DNA of 64,000 nt from Temnopleurus reevesii (Eukaryota; Echinodermata; Echinoidea; Temnopleuroida; Temnopleuridae), in assembly GCA_036244855.1 (NCBI GenBank), contig BQKZ01000503.1, positions 17,305 to 81,304 on the forward strand, written 5' to 3'. Below the pieces are notes generated by a model. The model did no database searches. It was not told the origin of the DNA and saw nothing but the letters and a program-made list of their open reading frames with translations. Shown here one piece after another: positions 10,506-21,022 of the stretch (position 1 is the first letter of the stretch; each line of letters starts with the position of its first letter). Made by a program: the position numbers and the translations under genes.

Positions 10506-11702
10506 TAACATGTACTCTCGGCCTTTCGTCTTCATAGCACCTTGACGCCTCATTAGTATTCATTATCTCTCTTAAAGACAACTCTGAATCATATTTCAGT
10601 GCACGTTATTCCTTATTGCTCCTTTCTTTTGTTTTCCCCATTGCAAGATTCATCTCCTTCTCCGTGCTTGTCGCCCTATTACCATTTTTCTATTCTTCCG
10701 CCTTCAATTTTCCTCTTACACCCTTAGATCTTCTTCTGGTCACATCATCTTTTCAATGACGAATCTATTTCTCCAACAACCCCTCTTCATTTCACGCTGG
10801 ATTTCTCCCATTCATCTCCTTTATATTCCTTTCTATCTGGCCGTATATCTTGACCAATTGCCCCTGTCAGGCTACCTATTATTATCTATATTTTCCAAAG
10901 TCGTCGATATCTGAGCTGCTACCTTATACTCCGCCAATATCTGGCTTGCTTCTGTTTTTCTCTAATCAAACATATGCTACGTAGGTGTAAGGACGAAGAT
11001 CGTGTCCAATTTTTAGACCCTCTGACCTTTTTCATATTCTAAAGAAATCGAAGCAACAATACCCTCCTACCTGAGGCATAACATCTGCAACCTCGACAAA
11101 ATTATCGATTTTCTTTTATTTTTCTTTTTTTATCATCGATTTTCTTCATGTATCTGCCAAGAAAAATGTAAAGCAGCAATGAGAGCCGGATTAATTTATT
11201 CGATGAAAAAGAAGCGTAGAAATGGTTTGCTCTTGGGGTAAATCGATAGCTTATGTTCGCCATTATATGAGCGCGAGATTTCGAGATTAGAAGAAAACTG
11301 GAATGAAGGATGAGCGATAATAGCAAACATTTTATAACCGGAAACTATGTATAACATTACATTCAAATGGCGTTATCGATATGCGATCCTCCCTTATGGT
11401 CCCGGATTTAAAAACGACCACTTCTGTGATCGATCATAAGTCATGATTTCTGGTTTAATGTTATGAGCTTCACCGTTTGTCTAGTCGCCATGACAATGCT
11501 GTTCATGTAATTGTATTTGCAGACATAAGATATTGAAGTTGAGGTACGAATTGGGGTAATTTGTTTGATCACGGACACTTGAAGCTGAGATAAGAATGTA
11601 GAAATGTGTAGATATATATTATTTTATAGACAAACGGAAACACACGTACACACACAAACAAACAATTCCGTGTGTATCACATGTAGTACTTCATAAAAGT
11701 CT
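10506..11702. other. No gene recognised; pyrimidine-rich strand
   Basis: From about 10560 to 11000 the plus strand is rich in C and T, with CTTCT- and CCATT-type words. This could be intronic. No frame or motif is convincing. Confidence 0.5.
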
Positions 11703-11915
11703 AAAGGCCGATTCATATACCTTCGCATTTTTAGCTTGCGTCGGCCAAGCGTTTTTTTTTTTAAATCAAAAACATTCCTCGAGTGCACAGTATACGCTGA
11801 TCAGACGATGGTTGGACGTTCGGCTTGCGCTCATGAAGCGTACGCCGAGCGTCGGTTTTATGATCTGCGTCTTTTTGCGTCCAGGGAGCGTTTTTGTTTG
11901 TAAAAAACGCTGGGT
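11703..11915. mobile_element. MITE-A copy 5, right end lost
   Basis: The left end AAAGGCCGATTCATATACC and most of the palindrome are present. After AAAAAACGCTGGGTCA (11900-11915) the similarity stops, so the last 40 bp or so of the right arm are missing. Confidence 0.75.
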
Positions 11916-13320
11916 CAAAAAAGCTGTTGTCATGTGTTTGTGTCTTTGTGTGCTGTGTGAGAGTGATCATGTGTATTCTTAGATGAGTTTAAATTAGAGA
12001 ATTATACGAATGTCTATTCTTGTCAACGCTATTACCTTGATTATTTTGCATTAATCATTGGAGCTGGCAGAGATATATTAGTAGGGTTGACACTGAGAGA
12101 AACTACGAGATTCATACGGAAGCTCATACGTGCAACAAAAGCGAATTGTTCAACTCGTCGCTACAAACTCGCCAAATAAGGCGCGTCGTTTCGGTTGAAT
12201 AGAGAACGGGCAATTTGTACGATCTTGCCTTGGCGCCTTGTTTAACCCTATCACTACGTTTTATCGCGTCATGCAGCCGATATTCGATTTCGCGCTCTGT
12301 GCCATTGTGACTTTTTCTTTAACTCATCAAGCAACTATATTGAGACCAAATTTACGACGACGGGGTACGCAGTCTTGACATTACGAATATTTGAAAATCA
12401 CCTGCAAGAACAGCCGTCTAGAATTATTGTTGTGTGTGTGTGTTTGTGTGAGAGAGGGCGACACAACCAGTCGTCTCCCGGGATTTCAAATGCTGGATAA
12501 AATATGTGCGTGAATAGAACCTGCCACATCTTCCATATAATGACTTTAACCATACTTTAACCAACAGATGACTATGTTTCATTGGAACCTTCCAACAGAC
12601 TTTGACTTTCTTTCGGTAAATGTCAAGGTCACCTCAAATTGGCAACGTTACTTGATCAGTTATTGGAAGAGGCTGAAAATATATTGCAGTAATTCCTGAT
12701 AACAAGAGATAATACGCAGCTATCATGGCTATTACTCAATAACGCGCACTCACGTTCGTGGGCTTTTCCAATGTACTTTCAACTCCAAAAGACTCAGAAG
12801 AGTGTATCGTTAGTTATGATTTAGTTCATCTAGACTCTCAGGCACTATAAACAACATTAATCAAACATAGAACATCCAAGGTAACATGTCTTACGTCACG
12901 AAATTAGGTTGTTCATATCTATATTCAGTAATGCCCTATGGCATTTAGTGTTTCTTCTACGTTTTCATGTCTTGCAAAATTTGGAATACATTTTTCTTGA
13001 AGGAATGATGGAAGGCGTTACGACGAAAGATATTTCAGAAAAAAAAATGATACAACTAGAATTTCTTCATTTGCATTTCATTATGATTAAAGCAAACGTT
13101 TAAAGATGGATTACCATACTATTTTTTCTATGGTTTTAGACTTCAAAATGCTTTCGTACTCTTATGGGAAATTCAATTTGATGTGGAGATTTCGAGTGGG
13201 AAACACGTAGTCTGATAGAAGGCCATTGCACTGTATACTGCAACTTAATTAAGCCCTCCATTATGTATACACGTATTCTTTGTAGACTACTATTTTAGTT
13301 TCAAAATGCATTTAGTGTAA
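11916..13320. other. No gene recognised; one weak microexon candidate
   Basis: Mostly unique DNA with a (TG)n at 12431-12450. On the minus strand, 12754-12792 is a 39-nt open block reading SFGVESTLEKPTN. It is preceded by ACTAAC and TACACTCTTCTGAG and followed by GTGAGTG. This satisfies basic splice signals, but blocks of this length arise by chance, so I treat it as unproven. Confidence 0.4.
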
Positions 13321-13603
13321 AAATAATAATAGATGCAATCTATATAGCGCACGTATCCACTCTACTGAGTGCTCAAGGCGTTTTACATTATTATTACCCT
13401 GGCTTTAGCCCGGCAGCCATTCACGGCGCACTTGGCATTTCAAAGAATTAATATTCCTGCCAGGTACCCATTCACCTCACCCGGGTTGAGTGCAGCACAA
13501 TGTGGATGAATTTCTTTCTGAAGGGAATTGACGCCCTGGGTAGGATTCGAACCTACGACCTTCTAGTTAAAAGGCGAGAGTCGACCACTACCCCACGGCG
13601 CCT
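13321..13603 (-). mobile_element. tRNA-headed SINE, nearly complete
   Basis: On the minus strand the order is: tRNA-like head at 13530-13603 (GGCGCCGTGGGGTAGTGGTC, then GTAGGTTCGAATCC as B box), body (CACATTGTGCTGCACTCAAC, 13480-13505) and tail ending in GCGCTATATAGATTGCATC and an ATT-rich run. This is the best-preserved minus-strand copy for defining the family. Confidence 0.85.
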
Positions 13604-13822
13604 CCACCAATACCAACTATTCTTCCCATACGGACAGTTAGAAGAATGAGCAGCCAGCGGAGCCGGGCAGAGAAGAATGTAGCTTCCGGTGGTAGTGTGT
13701 AGGGATTGTGAATGCTCATTCATGTTGCATGCGGGTCAAAGGCGAGTGAAGACAACGACGCATGGCGTGACTGTTATTTTGCGATAATTCATTTCTAAGG
13801 CCATTTTATTCAAACAGACTTT
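13604..13822. other. No gene recognised
   Basis: Unique DNA of mixed composition between a SINE and a short inverted-repeat element. No motif was seen. Confidence 0.5.
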
Positions 13823-13988
13823 GGGGGTGTTGCTCAAAAGTTGCAAGTTGCAGTTGATCGGAACGCGCCTATCAAAATCATTGATTCATGCGCGTCTTGG
13901 TAAATGTGCATATCGCGCGCGAATGAAAATTCGCATTACAATTTGTAAAGTTGCAGTTGATCTGCAATTGATTTTGAGCAACACCCCC
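13823..13988. mobile_element. MITE-L copy 1
   Basis: Ends GGGGGTGTTGCTCAAAA and TTTTGAGCAACACCCCC are perfect inverses, with inner GTTGCAGTTGATC on both sides. The element is 166 bp and has no coding frame beyond chance. A diverged relative lies at 42339-42525. Confidence 0.8.
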
Positions 13989-14033
13989 TTATATACATGT
14001 ACTCTAATTTGTTATTGAAGAATTGTATTGTGT

Positions 14034-14062
14034 GAATATATATTATATATATATATATATAT
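14034..14062. repeat. (TA)n microsatellite
   Basis: A TA-alternating run of about 28 bp. Confidence 0.9.
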
Positions 14063-14637
14063 TAAATGTCTAAAGCGCGATATCTCCCAAAACCAATCCA
14101 TTCGTTAATTCATTCTCCATCTGATTATAAATCATGTTTAGAACGAATCGAAAATAAATCTCTCATTATGCTAATAATATGACAGTATTTTGGATCTCTA
14201 GAATTATGGATAATTCTCACCCCATTGGAAAGAAGATTATTCTGCACAGGCAATATACCTCTGTTAGTCAAATTCTAAAGAAGAATATTGATATGAACGT
14301 ATTGTCAGATAGCGTAATTGGGAGAGTAATTTGTCAATTAACTAATCTTGACATCCTTCGCTGAGGTATAGTTTTCCGATTTATTTCTCTAGATGCAATC
14401 ACAGTACAGTTTATTCAATCATACGTTGCCTTGATCATTCTAGCATCTGTTAAGTATAGAATGGACATGATACCTCACAAATAGTATTCTAATTTGAGCA
14501 ATGGGTCTATAGTTTTAATAATATTTTTTATGTAAAAGAATATTATGATTATACTCACACTAATGTTTCATATTTTATCAACCAAAACCAAAGATGTTTA
14601 AAATCAAAGAGCAATCAACATAATGCATAATGCGACA
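14063..14637. other. No gene recognised
   Basis: AT-rich unique DNA. A 61-codon frame at 14179-14364 has no recognisable motif. Confidence 0.5.
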
Positions 14638-14789
14638 GTTTCAAGCCCACACATACATACACACACACACCCACATACACACAAACACGCACGCTCCCTC
14701 TTTCTCAATCGCATACACACGATGACTCACAAGCAAACAGCAGTTTATACATCGATACATACATTAACACATATACACACACGCAGCAC

Positions 14790-14836
<47 letters not shown>

Positions 14837-15012
14837 GATCGGCCAAAATGACGTATTGAAATATATATGCACACAAACTCGAACCGCGCATAACACACAC
14901 ACACACACACGCTCACACATACACATTAACACCCTAAACGAACGCACATACCCACACACACGAGCACACACACAAAAACATACACATACATATATATTTA
15001 TATATATATAAC
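14638..15012. repeat. CA-rich microsatellite block 2
   Basis: Long ACAC and CACATAC runs, a pure (CA)n near 14797-14828, and a closing (TA)n at 14990-15010. Frames translating to histidine/threonine or valine/cysteine strings are artefacts. Confidence 0.9.
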
Positions 15013-15066
15013 ACGATATAGATTATTTCCAAATAATTAAGACCAATGCAAATTCAATAGTCCTTT

Positions 15067-15180
15067 GTAATCCTATCAAAATCGGATCCGGCTTGAGATT
15101 GTTGTGTCCGCACAGTAGCGTATGGATCTATTGTCCTATGGCCCACTCTATTTTACGAAAATCTGTTATATTATGTTATA
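15067..15180. repeat. Dispersed repeat O, copy 1
   Basis: The sequence GAGATTGTTGTGTCCG, GGATCTATTGTCCTATGGCC, CACTCTATTTTA matches 26298-26420 in order and spacing with substitutions. The function and class are unknown. Confidence 0.65.
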
Positions 15181-17309
15181 CACACAAAATCCAATCGCAC
15201 ACACACACACACAACATACACAGGCAGGTGCACTAATAGGTTAAACAACATTCTGAAATATGTTAGCAGGTGTGACTGCCTCAGTTACGAGGCGCGAATG
15301 TGACACAGAAATTACCCACAACACGTCGGCGAAAAATAAATCATCAAATTCTAGTCATGATTTTAAATATTCCCCGTTGCATACTGGCCAAAACACCAAA
15401 CACCTCTCCGGTTGCTGTTCTTGCCCCCAGGCGATGTAAAATGATCAAGTACGTTATTGATTCAACCCTAGGTTATGTAAATAGCAATGGGTAGAGCCCC
15501 CGTATTAGGGACCATTACGATATGACCAGGAGTGTGGCGTCCGAAAAAAAGAAGAACACTAAATAGAAAAACGCCTCATATAGAGGTCTCGCTTTGATTA
15601 GCCTATTTTCCTTTGGGGAAAAATAATGAGTATCAAAATCTCAGGATGACAATGCTTGTTATTGTCGTCCTCCTCTCGTTGCCTTTTTTGTCTCCATTTC
15701 TCAAAATGGCCTGCATCAATAGGAAATAAGCCCGAACGACAAAGCGAAGAACTTTTTGATCAAACTCATCGAACAGTATGCTTTTACCGGGCCTGTCTTT
15801 TAAGTTCGTAGCCAGGATTGCAAGTGTAAATGGGGGTGCATTGAACTTGCAAAATATTCTGACAAGTCAAAAAAATAAACAAACAGGCACTAAAAACGTT
15901 TGTACATCGAACTCTATGGCAGCAAAAAAAAAAAAAAAAAAAAAAGTCTTCACTTTCCGTGGATTGGCTGACAAGCCCAAATAGGTCATTCTTGGTCCTC
16001 ATTTACCACATTTTTTTTTTCTTTTTCAACAATTTTACGAGGGGCACCCGCCCCTCTGCATCCTGGCTACACGCCAAAAGTGCGACGTATTGTGGAACGG
16101 TATAAACGGTGATAAAATGCACCCTGAATGGAATATTTTACATTAAAAGGAAATGCATTGCCAATTTCATATCACTAGATTCCTTCATTAGCCTATAAAA
16201 TAATTTTGGGGACGTTGCACATTTTCTTTCTCTGGAAAGATGCCAAGAAGGAATAAAATTATCTTGTCTAGACTATGACAATCCAAACACAATTTAGATT
16301 TGAATAAAAATCGAAAATTCTGATAAATGGTATCATTTGTCGAACCCAAAGTTTATTAATCGAATTAACAAACGGAAGAGGTTTGGGCAATTTGAACCTA
16401 TAAACCGGCTACCAATGTTGTCTGACGCCATAATTTTCTTTAAAATGGAGATATATTCAATAATAGCCCTCGTCTTCGTACATATTTTTAATAGCTGCCA
16501 GGACTTGAACCCGCTGTCTTCCCATTATGAGGTAGACACTTTAAAACATTGACTACTGGAACTGGAAAGTTCCCGCGCAAACTCTATGGAAATTGTCAAA
16601 TTCAACAGTCAAGGGGTTCAAAGGTGGATATTGTCAATGACCGCATTAGCTTGAAAATCATGGTAGAATGAGATCAATTTCTCAAGATCAATATACGATA
16701 TCATTATTTTATCATAAAGGAGACAAAGACCCGTTATGATGGACTAAATTATCATATCAACGACGACCTTATACGACTCCATTACCATCATTTACGAATT
16801 ATTGCATCATTAATTCTGGGTCACTGTCGTAATATGATATGCAGGTTCGCATTTACTTCATAGATGCCAACCATACCAGAATATGCCTGAGATTTCTTTC
16901 CATGATGGATTCAAGGCTTTCAGCACAAGTGAATGGTTGGAGCATGGTTATTGTTGTCAGTTTTCTCTTCCTTTTGTTCAGCAGTTGCTGTATTGAAATT
17001 TTAAATTAAAATTTTAATTTTGACCCCATGCCTATTCCGGAACAATTGACATCACTTACACATTGTTGTATGTCGGAAGAATCAAAGGATACCGCTGATG
17101 TGTTATAGTAATCCATCATCGAAGAAAAATATTTTAAGACCATTCAATAGCATTTCCGAGAAACCAATTTCAATTATAAGATTTATGGCGCTTGTTACTC
17201 CTTCATTCTTTGTTAACATACATTGTGTCCGTCGGTGTCGATTACTTTGATTAATATACAATTTTTCAGCAAGTAATTTGAATTGGATTATCATCATGGC
17301 ACGCTCTGT
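15181..17309. other. No gene recognised; possible tRNA-like remnant
   Basis: Unique DNA with a short (CA)n near 15200 and a 22-nt A run at 15924-15945. On the minus strand, 16486-16557 reads like a decayed tRNA, with CTCATAAT in the anticodon region and GGGTTCAAGTCC as B box. It suggests a tRNA-Met-like SINE head or pseudogene, but the stems are poorly paired. Confidence 0.4.
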
Positions 17310-17567
17310 AAAGGTTGATTCACACATTTTCAGCTTTAGCCTGCGTAGACCCAACGTTTTGGAAAAAATGAAAACGCTCCGTGGACGAAGAAAGGCGCAG
17401 GTCATAAGCTGGACTTGTTTGGCGTATGCTTCTTGAACGTAAGCCGAATGTCAGTCCACCGTCTAACCAGTGTATGCCGTCCGTTCGGGGAGCGTTTTAA
17501 ATTTTCAACAACAAAAAAACCACGCTGGGCCGACGCAGACGAAAAACGCAAAGGTGTGATTCGGCCC
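17310..17567. mobile_element. MITE-A copy 6
   Basis: The left end AAAGGTTGATTCACACATTT and right end AAAGGTGTGATTCGGCC enclose a 258-bp palindrome. The inner arms carry GGCGTATGCTTCTTGAACG and AGCCGAATGTCAGTCCACC. Confidence 0.85.
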
Positions 17568-18111
17568 TCACAGAGAAGAAACAATTCATGCAATATCATC
17601 TGTATTAGTCGTTTGCCATTAGCAAAGTACGTGCGAAAGATATTAAATTAATTATATAGAATATAATATACAATGTGATATAACTCCTTTATTTTACAGG
17701 TACCTGATTTGATGCGAAATAATAAGCTCTATTTTCCATTAAAACAATTTTCCCTGATTAAGTGATAGCGATGTGTAATTTTCGATTTTTTTTTGCATCA
17801 GAACATTGCCTGCCAAGTCAGTGACACGTCGGTGCATTTCTATGCGTGAAAGCTAGACTGAATGCTTGACATTTAATGTGACGCCACATACATAAAGGTG
17901 ACACTTCCTAACCTCCAGTTTAACGACATCTCATTCGATGTAACACTCGTTTCAATTATACACCAGTCTGATTTATCCCTGGCATGATATTCGTCGAGAC
18001 AAACACTCGACCTTTATTTGAAAGGCATGACATACAGTGGAAGTCCACCTGTCGCTTTCACGTAACCACCGGAGTATAAGGCGCATGTATATAAGGCGCA
18101 TGTTGATGCCC
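17568..18111. other. No gene recognised; candidate acceptor at 17699
   Basis: CTCCTTTATTTTACAG (ending at 17699) is a good splice-acceptor-like sequence, followed by 21 open codons to a stop at 17765. No homology is visible. ATAAGGCGCATGT occurs twice in tandem near 18075-18103. Confidence 0.35.
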
Positions 18112-18112
18112 T

Positions 18113-18124
18113 AACACATGAATT
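18113..18124. repeat. 12-bp target-site duplication, left
   Basis: AACACATGAATT immediately precedes MITE-A copy 7 and is repeated exactly after it at 18374-18385. Confidence 0.8.
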
Positions 18125-18373
18125 AAGGCCGACTCACACCTTTGCGTCTTTATCCTGCGTCGGCCTAGCGGTTTTTTGAAAATTAAAAACGCTACCTTCA
18201 CGGACAGCATACGCAGATCAGACGATGGACTGGCGTTCGGCTTGCGCTCAACAAGCGTACGACGAGCGCCAGTCAACCGTATGACCTGCGTCTTCGGCGT
18301 CCAGGGAGTGTTTTTTATTTTCAAAAACGCTGGGCCGACGGAGGCTAATAACGCAAAGGTGTGAATCGGCCTT
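18125..18373. mobile_element. MITE-A copy 7, best-preserved, with flanking direct repeats
   Basis: A 249-bp palindrome running AAGGCCGACTCACACCTTTG to CAAAGGTGTGAATCGGCCTT. The inner arm GACTGGCGTTCGGCTTGCG at about 18229 pairs with CGACGAGCGCCAGTC at about 18259, so the entire element can fold as one hairpin. A perfect 12-bp direct repeat flanks it, defining the element borders and showing insertion by target duplication. This copy is the reference for the family in this window. Confidence 0.9.
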
Positions 18374-18385
18374 AACACATGAATT
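18374..18385. repeat. 12-bp target-site duplication, right
   Basis: An exact repeat of 18113-18124. Including the adjoining bases of the element, the shared word extends to 15 bp. Confidence 0.8.
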
Positions 18386-18477
18386 AATGTAGCCATTTAG
18401 GGTTGCATTTAGTCACAAGGATCGATGCGTGAGGATCGGTAATCAATGAGATTGATCGCTTTCCCTGAACTGCGCGG

Positions 18478-18845
18478 AGTGGCTCGCCAGGGGATGAGGG
18501 TTATGCCAGGGCATCTCAGGTGGTGTCGACGTCCCCTCACACATTTATAGTCAATGTATTCGCAGAAATAGGATCGTAGGTTCTGGTCCCACTCATGGGG
18601 TCAATTCCCTTATGCAGGAAATTGATTCACATCGCTCATGCTGCACTCAACCCAGGTGTGATTGAGTATTATGTAGAGAGTGACCTTGTGTGGCCAAACA
18701 GCATAGAACAACTCGGGTGCCCTGTTGGAATGCTCTCAAAGGAAGAGGAGAATGTGCATACTTTGTATGCGTGCCTGCTTGAGGTTTCCGAAAAGTTAAG
18801 TGGGTCACAGACAATAGAACAGTTTATTCAACTGTGCGGACACAA
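18478..18845 (+). mobile_element. SINE-G copy 1
   Basis: GATCGTAGGTTCTGGTCCC (B-box-like, from 18570) is followed by the body GCTGCACTCAACCCAGGTGTGATTG and then GGAATGCTCTCAAAGGAAGAGG. The order matches 19474-19800 and 46436-46690. The 89-codon frame at 18595-18864 lies within it and is not a gene. Confidence 0.65.
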
Positions 18846-19473
18846 CAATCACATGCCGGTTTGAATAGCATTACAAGGGACCATTGAACCTGCGATCGAC
18901 TTAGTTTTAAGGAAATAGTTTATATCGTGTTCTGAACATTGGTGGTACAAGAAGGCAAGACGTCATAGCGAGAGGAGGATTTTGATGCAATTGGCCCCAG
19001 GATGCTTGTGCATGACGTCAAATATGGATTTCAAAGTTTCATAAACAGTTAATGCGATTTGTGTTCGGAATTATCAAGGTAACATATTCTCGGGAAGAAA
19101 TTCATCTAATGGAAAGAAGCAATTATAGACTGCGTGTAGTTGAATAAACATTCATGTATTTTCGTGTGAGAATGTTTCGATTTTTTGTATTAAATGAAAT
19201 TCCAATGACATATCAGTCGTCTAGACAATATTTACCCATCGTGCCTCGAGGTGTATTGACAGCGTGATGATGCCAAAGAACTTGCATGGATGGAGTCACA
19301 ACTCACAGTATTGAACGTCAAACACCTGGCATAATCAAAAGGATGCACCATAATGCATTTATGCTTTGGTGATTTATGTTAGATGTTGCTATTAAATTAA
19401 AAGCGATTTAAGGATATCTGACCCCTCAAAAGAGCACATCATTAAAATAATATTGGTTTCTCGAATTAGCTTA
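18846..19473. other. No gene recognised
   Basis: Unique DNA. AGGAAATAGTTTATATCGTGTT near 18910 matches the right end of dispersed repeat O (26398-26419). Confidence 0.5.
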
Positions 19474-19800
19474 CTCATGGCACTAATTTCCTTCAGCAAG
19501 AGATGTAAGCACACTTTGTTGCACTCTACCCAGGTGTTATTGGGGATCGGTTGGAAAAGACAATCCTGGTCAATTTAGCAGTGAGTGTCTTAAAACAAAG
19601 CACTTTGCTGGAATACTCCCAAGAGAGTGAAAAATGAGCATACATTGTATTTTTGCATGCATGAATGAAAACATTGTATGTATGCCTGAATGCAATAAAC
19701 AGGGGTAATAATAGCTATACGTTATTGTAGGGCCCGCTGGGAGAACAGTTCAAAGAAATTAAGAGGCTAACCTGGGTAGAAATTACACATTATTGTTATC
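19474..19800 (+). mobile_element. SINE-G copy 2
   Basis: TTCCTTCAGCAAGAGATG, TTGCACTCTACCCAGGTG, GGGGATCGGTTGGAAAAG and GCTGGAATACTCCC appear in the family order. The tail has CTGAATGCAATAAACAGGGG. The end (GCTAACCTGGGTAGAAATT) matches the copy at 46.4 kb. Confidence 0.65.
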
Positions 19801-20737
19801 ATTATTTTCGTTATTATCATTATTATTTTGATTATCACTATTAGATCGAAGAGTACTGTGAAGTTATCATTCCAGCCACAGCAATTCCTTGGTAGTTCAA
19901 AAAGGCTTAATTGAAAGACAGGCTCTTGACAGTTTAGTGAGTGGTCAATAAACGTACGTCAGATGAAATATAAAAAATTGATAACGGAAGTAATTAATTC
20001 GTGGAAAGGAATAATAAATGTAGTCAGTAATGTGGTTGACGGATTCGTTTTATACGTGGGGGTTTGAATTCAAAGTACAACTTTGGAGATATTACGTGTG
20101 TATATACACGTATATGTCAGTTTCCCTCCGCTCTACCACCCCCTCTCTCTCTCTCTTTCTATTTTCTCTTTCTCTTTCTCTTGCTCGTATTCATCTGAAT
20201 TAATTTATAAGTTAGCGGAGGCATTTAACTCTGACACGATTCAGGTCTTCCTCAGGAAGACCCCTTAATTTCAAAATCCACTTTTTTGTTCTCTTATAAT
20301 GAAAATGAAATTCTACAATTGAATATTAAGTGACAATGTATGTATATAATTATGCAAATGCAGGAAAAGGGCGTAAAATGTCAAAACTTATTGAAATGCG
20401 CGATTGAAATTGAAATCATCATCATCATTCATGCGATAAAACATATTTACATTTAGAATAATATACTATCAACATTCCCCTTTTTTTAGTCCCAAAACGT
20501 ATTGCTACAAGTTTGCGGCTATGTAAAGTTAATAACTTTTCCGGCCTTGTACGGAAACTTCATGAAGAAAAAAAAATCATAAGTTATCAGTTCTGTTCCA
20601 CTGGCTTATTGATCGTTTAATTGCTGGTTGATTAATAAATACATATCTCTTAATCTATTGATTATTATATAACTTATTCATACGGTTATTCGGCATGATG
20701 AAAGTTAGCGTAAGTATACGTCTTTTTATAATAATAA
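19801..20737. other. No gene recognised; CT-rich tract
   Basis: Unique DNA apart from a pyrimidine tract (CTCTCTCTCTTTC, 20139-20192) and ATT/ATC-rich runs at 19792-19840. Confidence 0.5.
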
Positions 20738-21022
20738 TGATAATATATATGCAATTTATATAGCGCACGTATCCACTCTCATTGCTGAGTGCTCAAGGCG
20801 CTTTGCATTTATTACCCTGGCTTTAGCCCGGCAGCCACCAGCACACATGGCATTTCAAGGAATAAAGATTCCTGCCAGGTACCCATTCATCTCACCTGGG
20901 TTGAGTGCAGCACAATGTGGGTAAATTTCTTGCTGAAGGAAATTAACGCCCTGGGAGAGATTCGAACCATCGACCCTCTAGTTAAGGGGCGAGAGTCCGA
21001 ACCACTACACCACGACGCTCCC
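20738..21022 (-). mobile_element. tRNA-headed SINE
   Basis: On the minus strand a head with GAGCGTCGTGGTGTAGTGG (to 21022) is followed by the body TTGTGCTGCACTCAACCCAG and the tail GCGCTATATAAATTGCATA with a short ATT/TATA run. The B box is GGTTCGAATC. The 86-codon frame at 20789-21049 is a by-product. Confidence 0.85.

Noticed and set aside
10184..10581. Overlapping frames of 81-117 codons in the CA-rich block
   Set aside because: THTHTH and VCVCVC strings are direct translations of (CA)n.
18595..18864. 89-codon frame with a protein-like composition
   Set aside because: It lies inside a SINE-G copy. The same sequence in other copies is interrupted.
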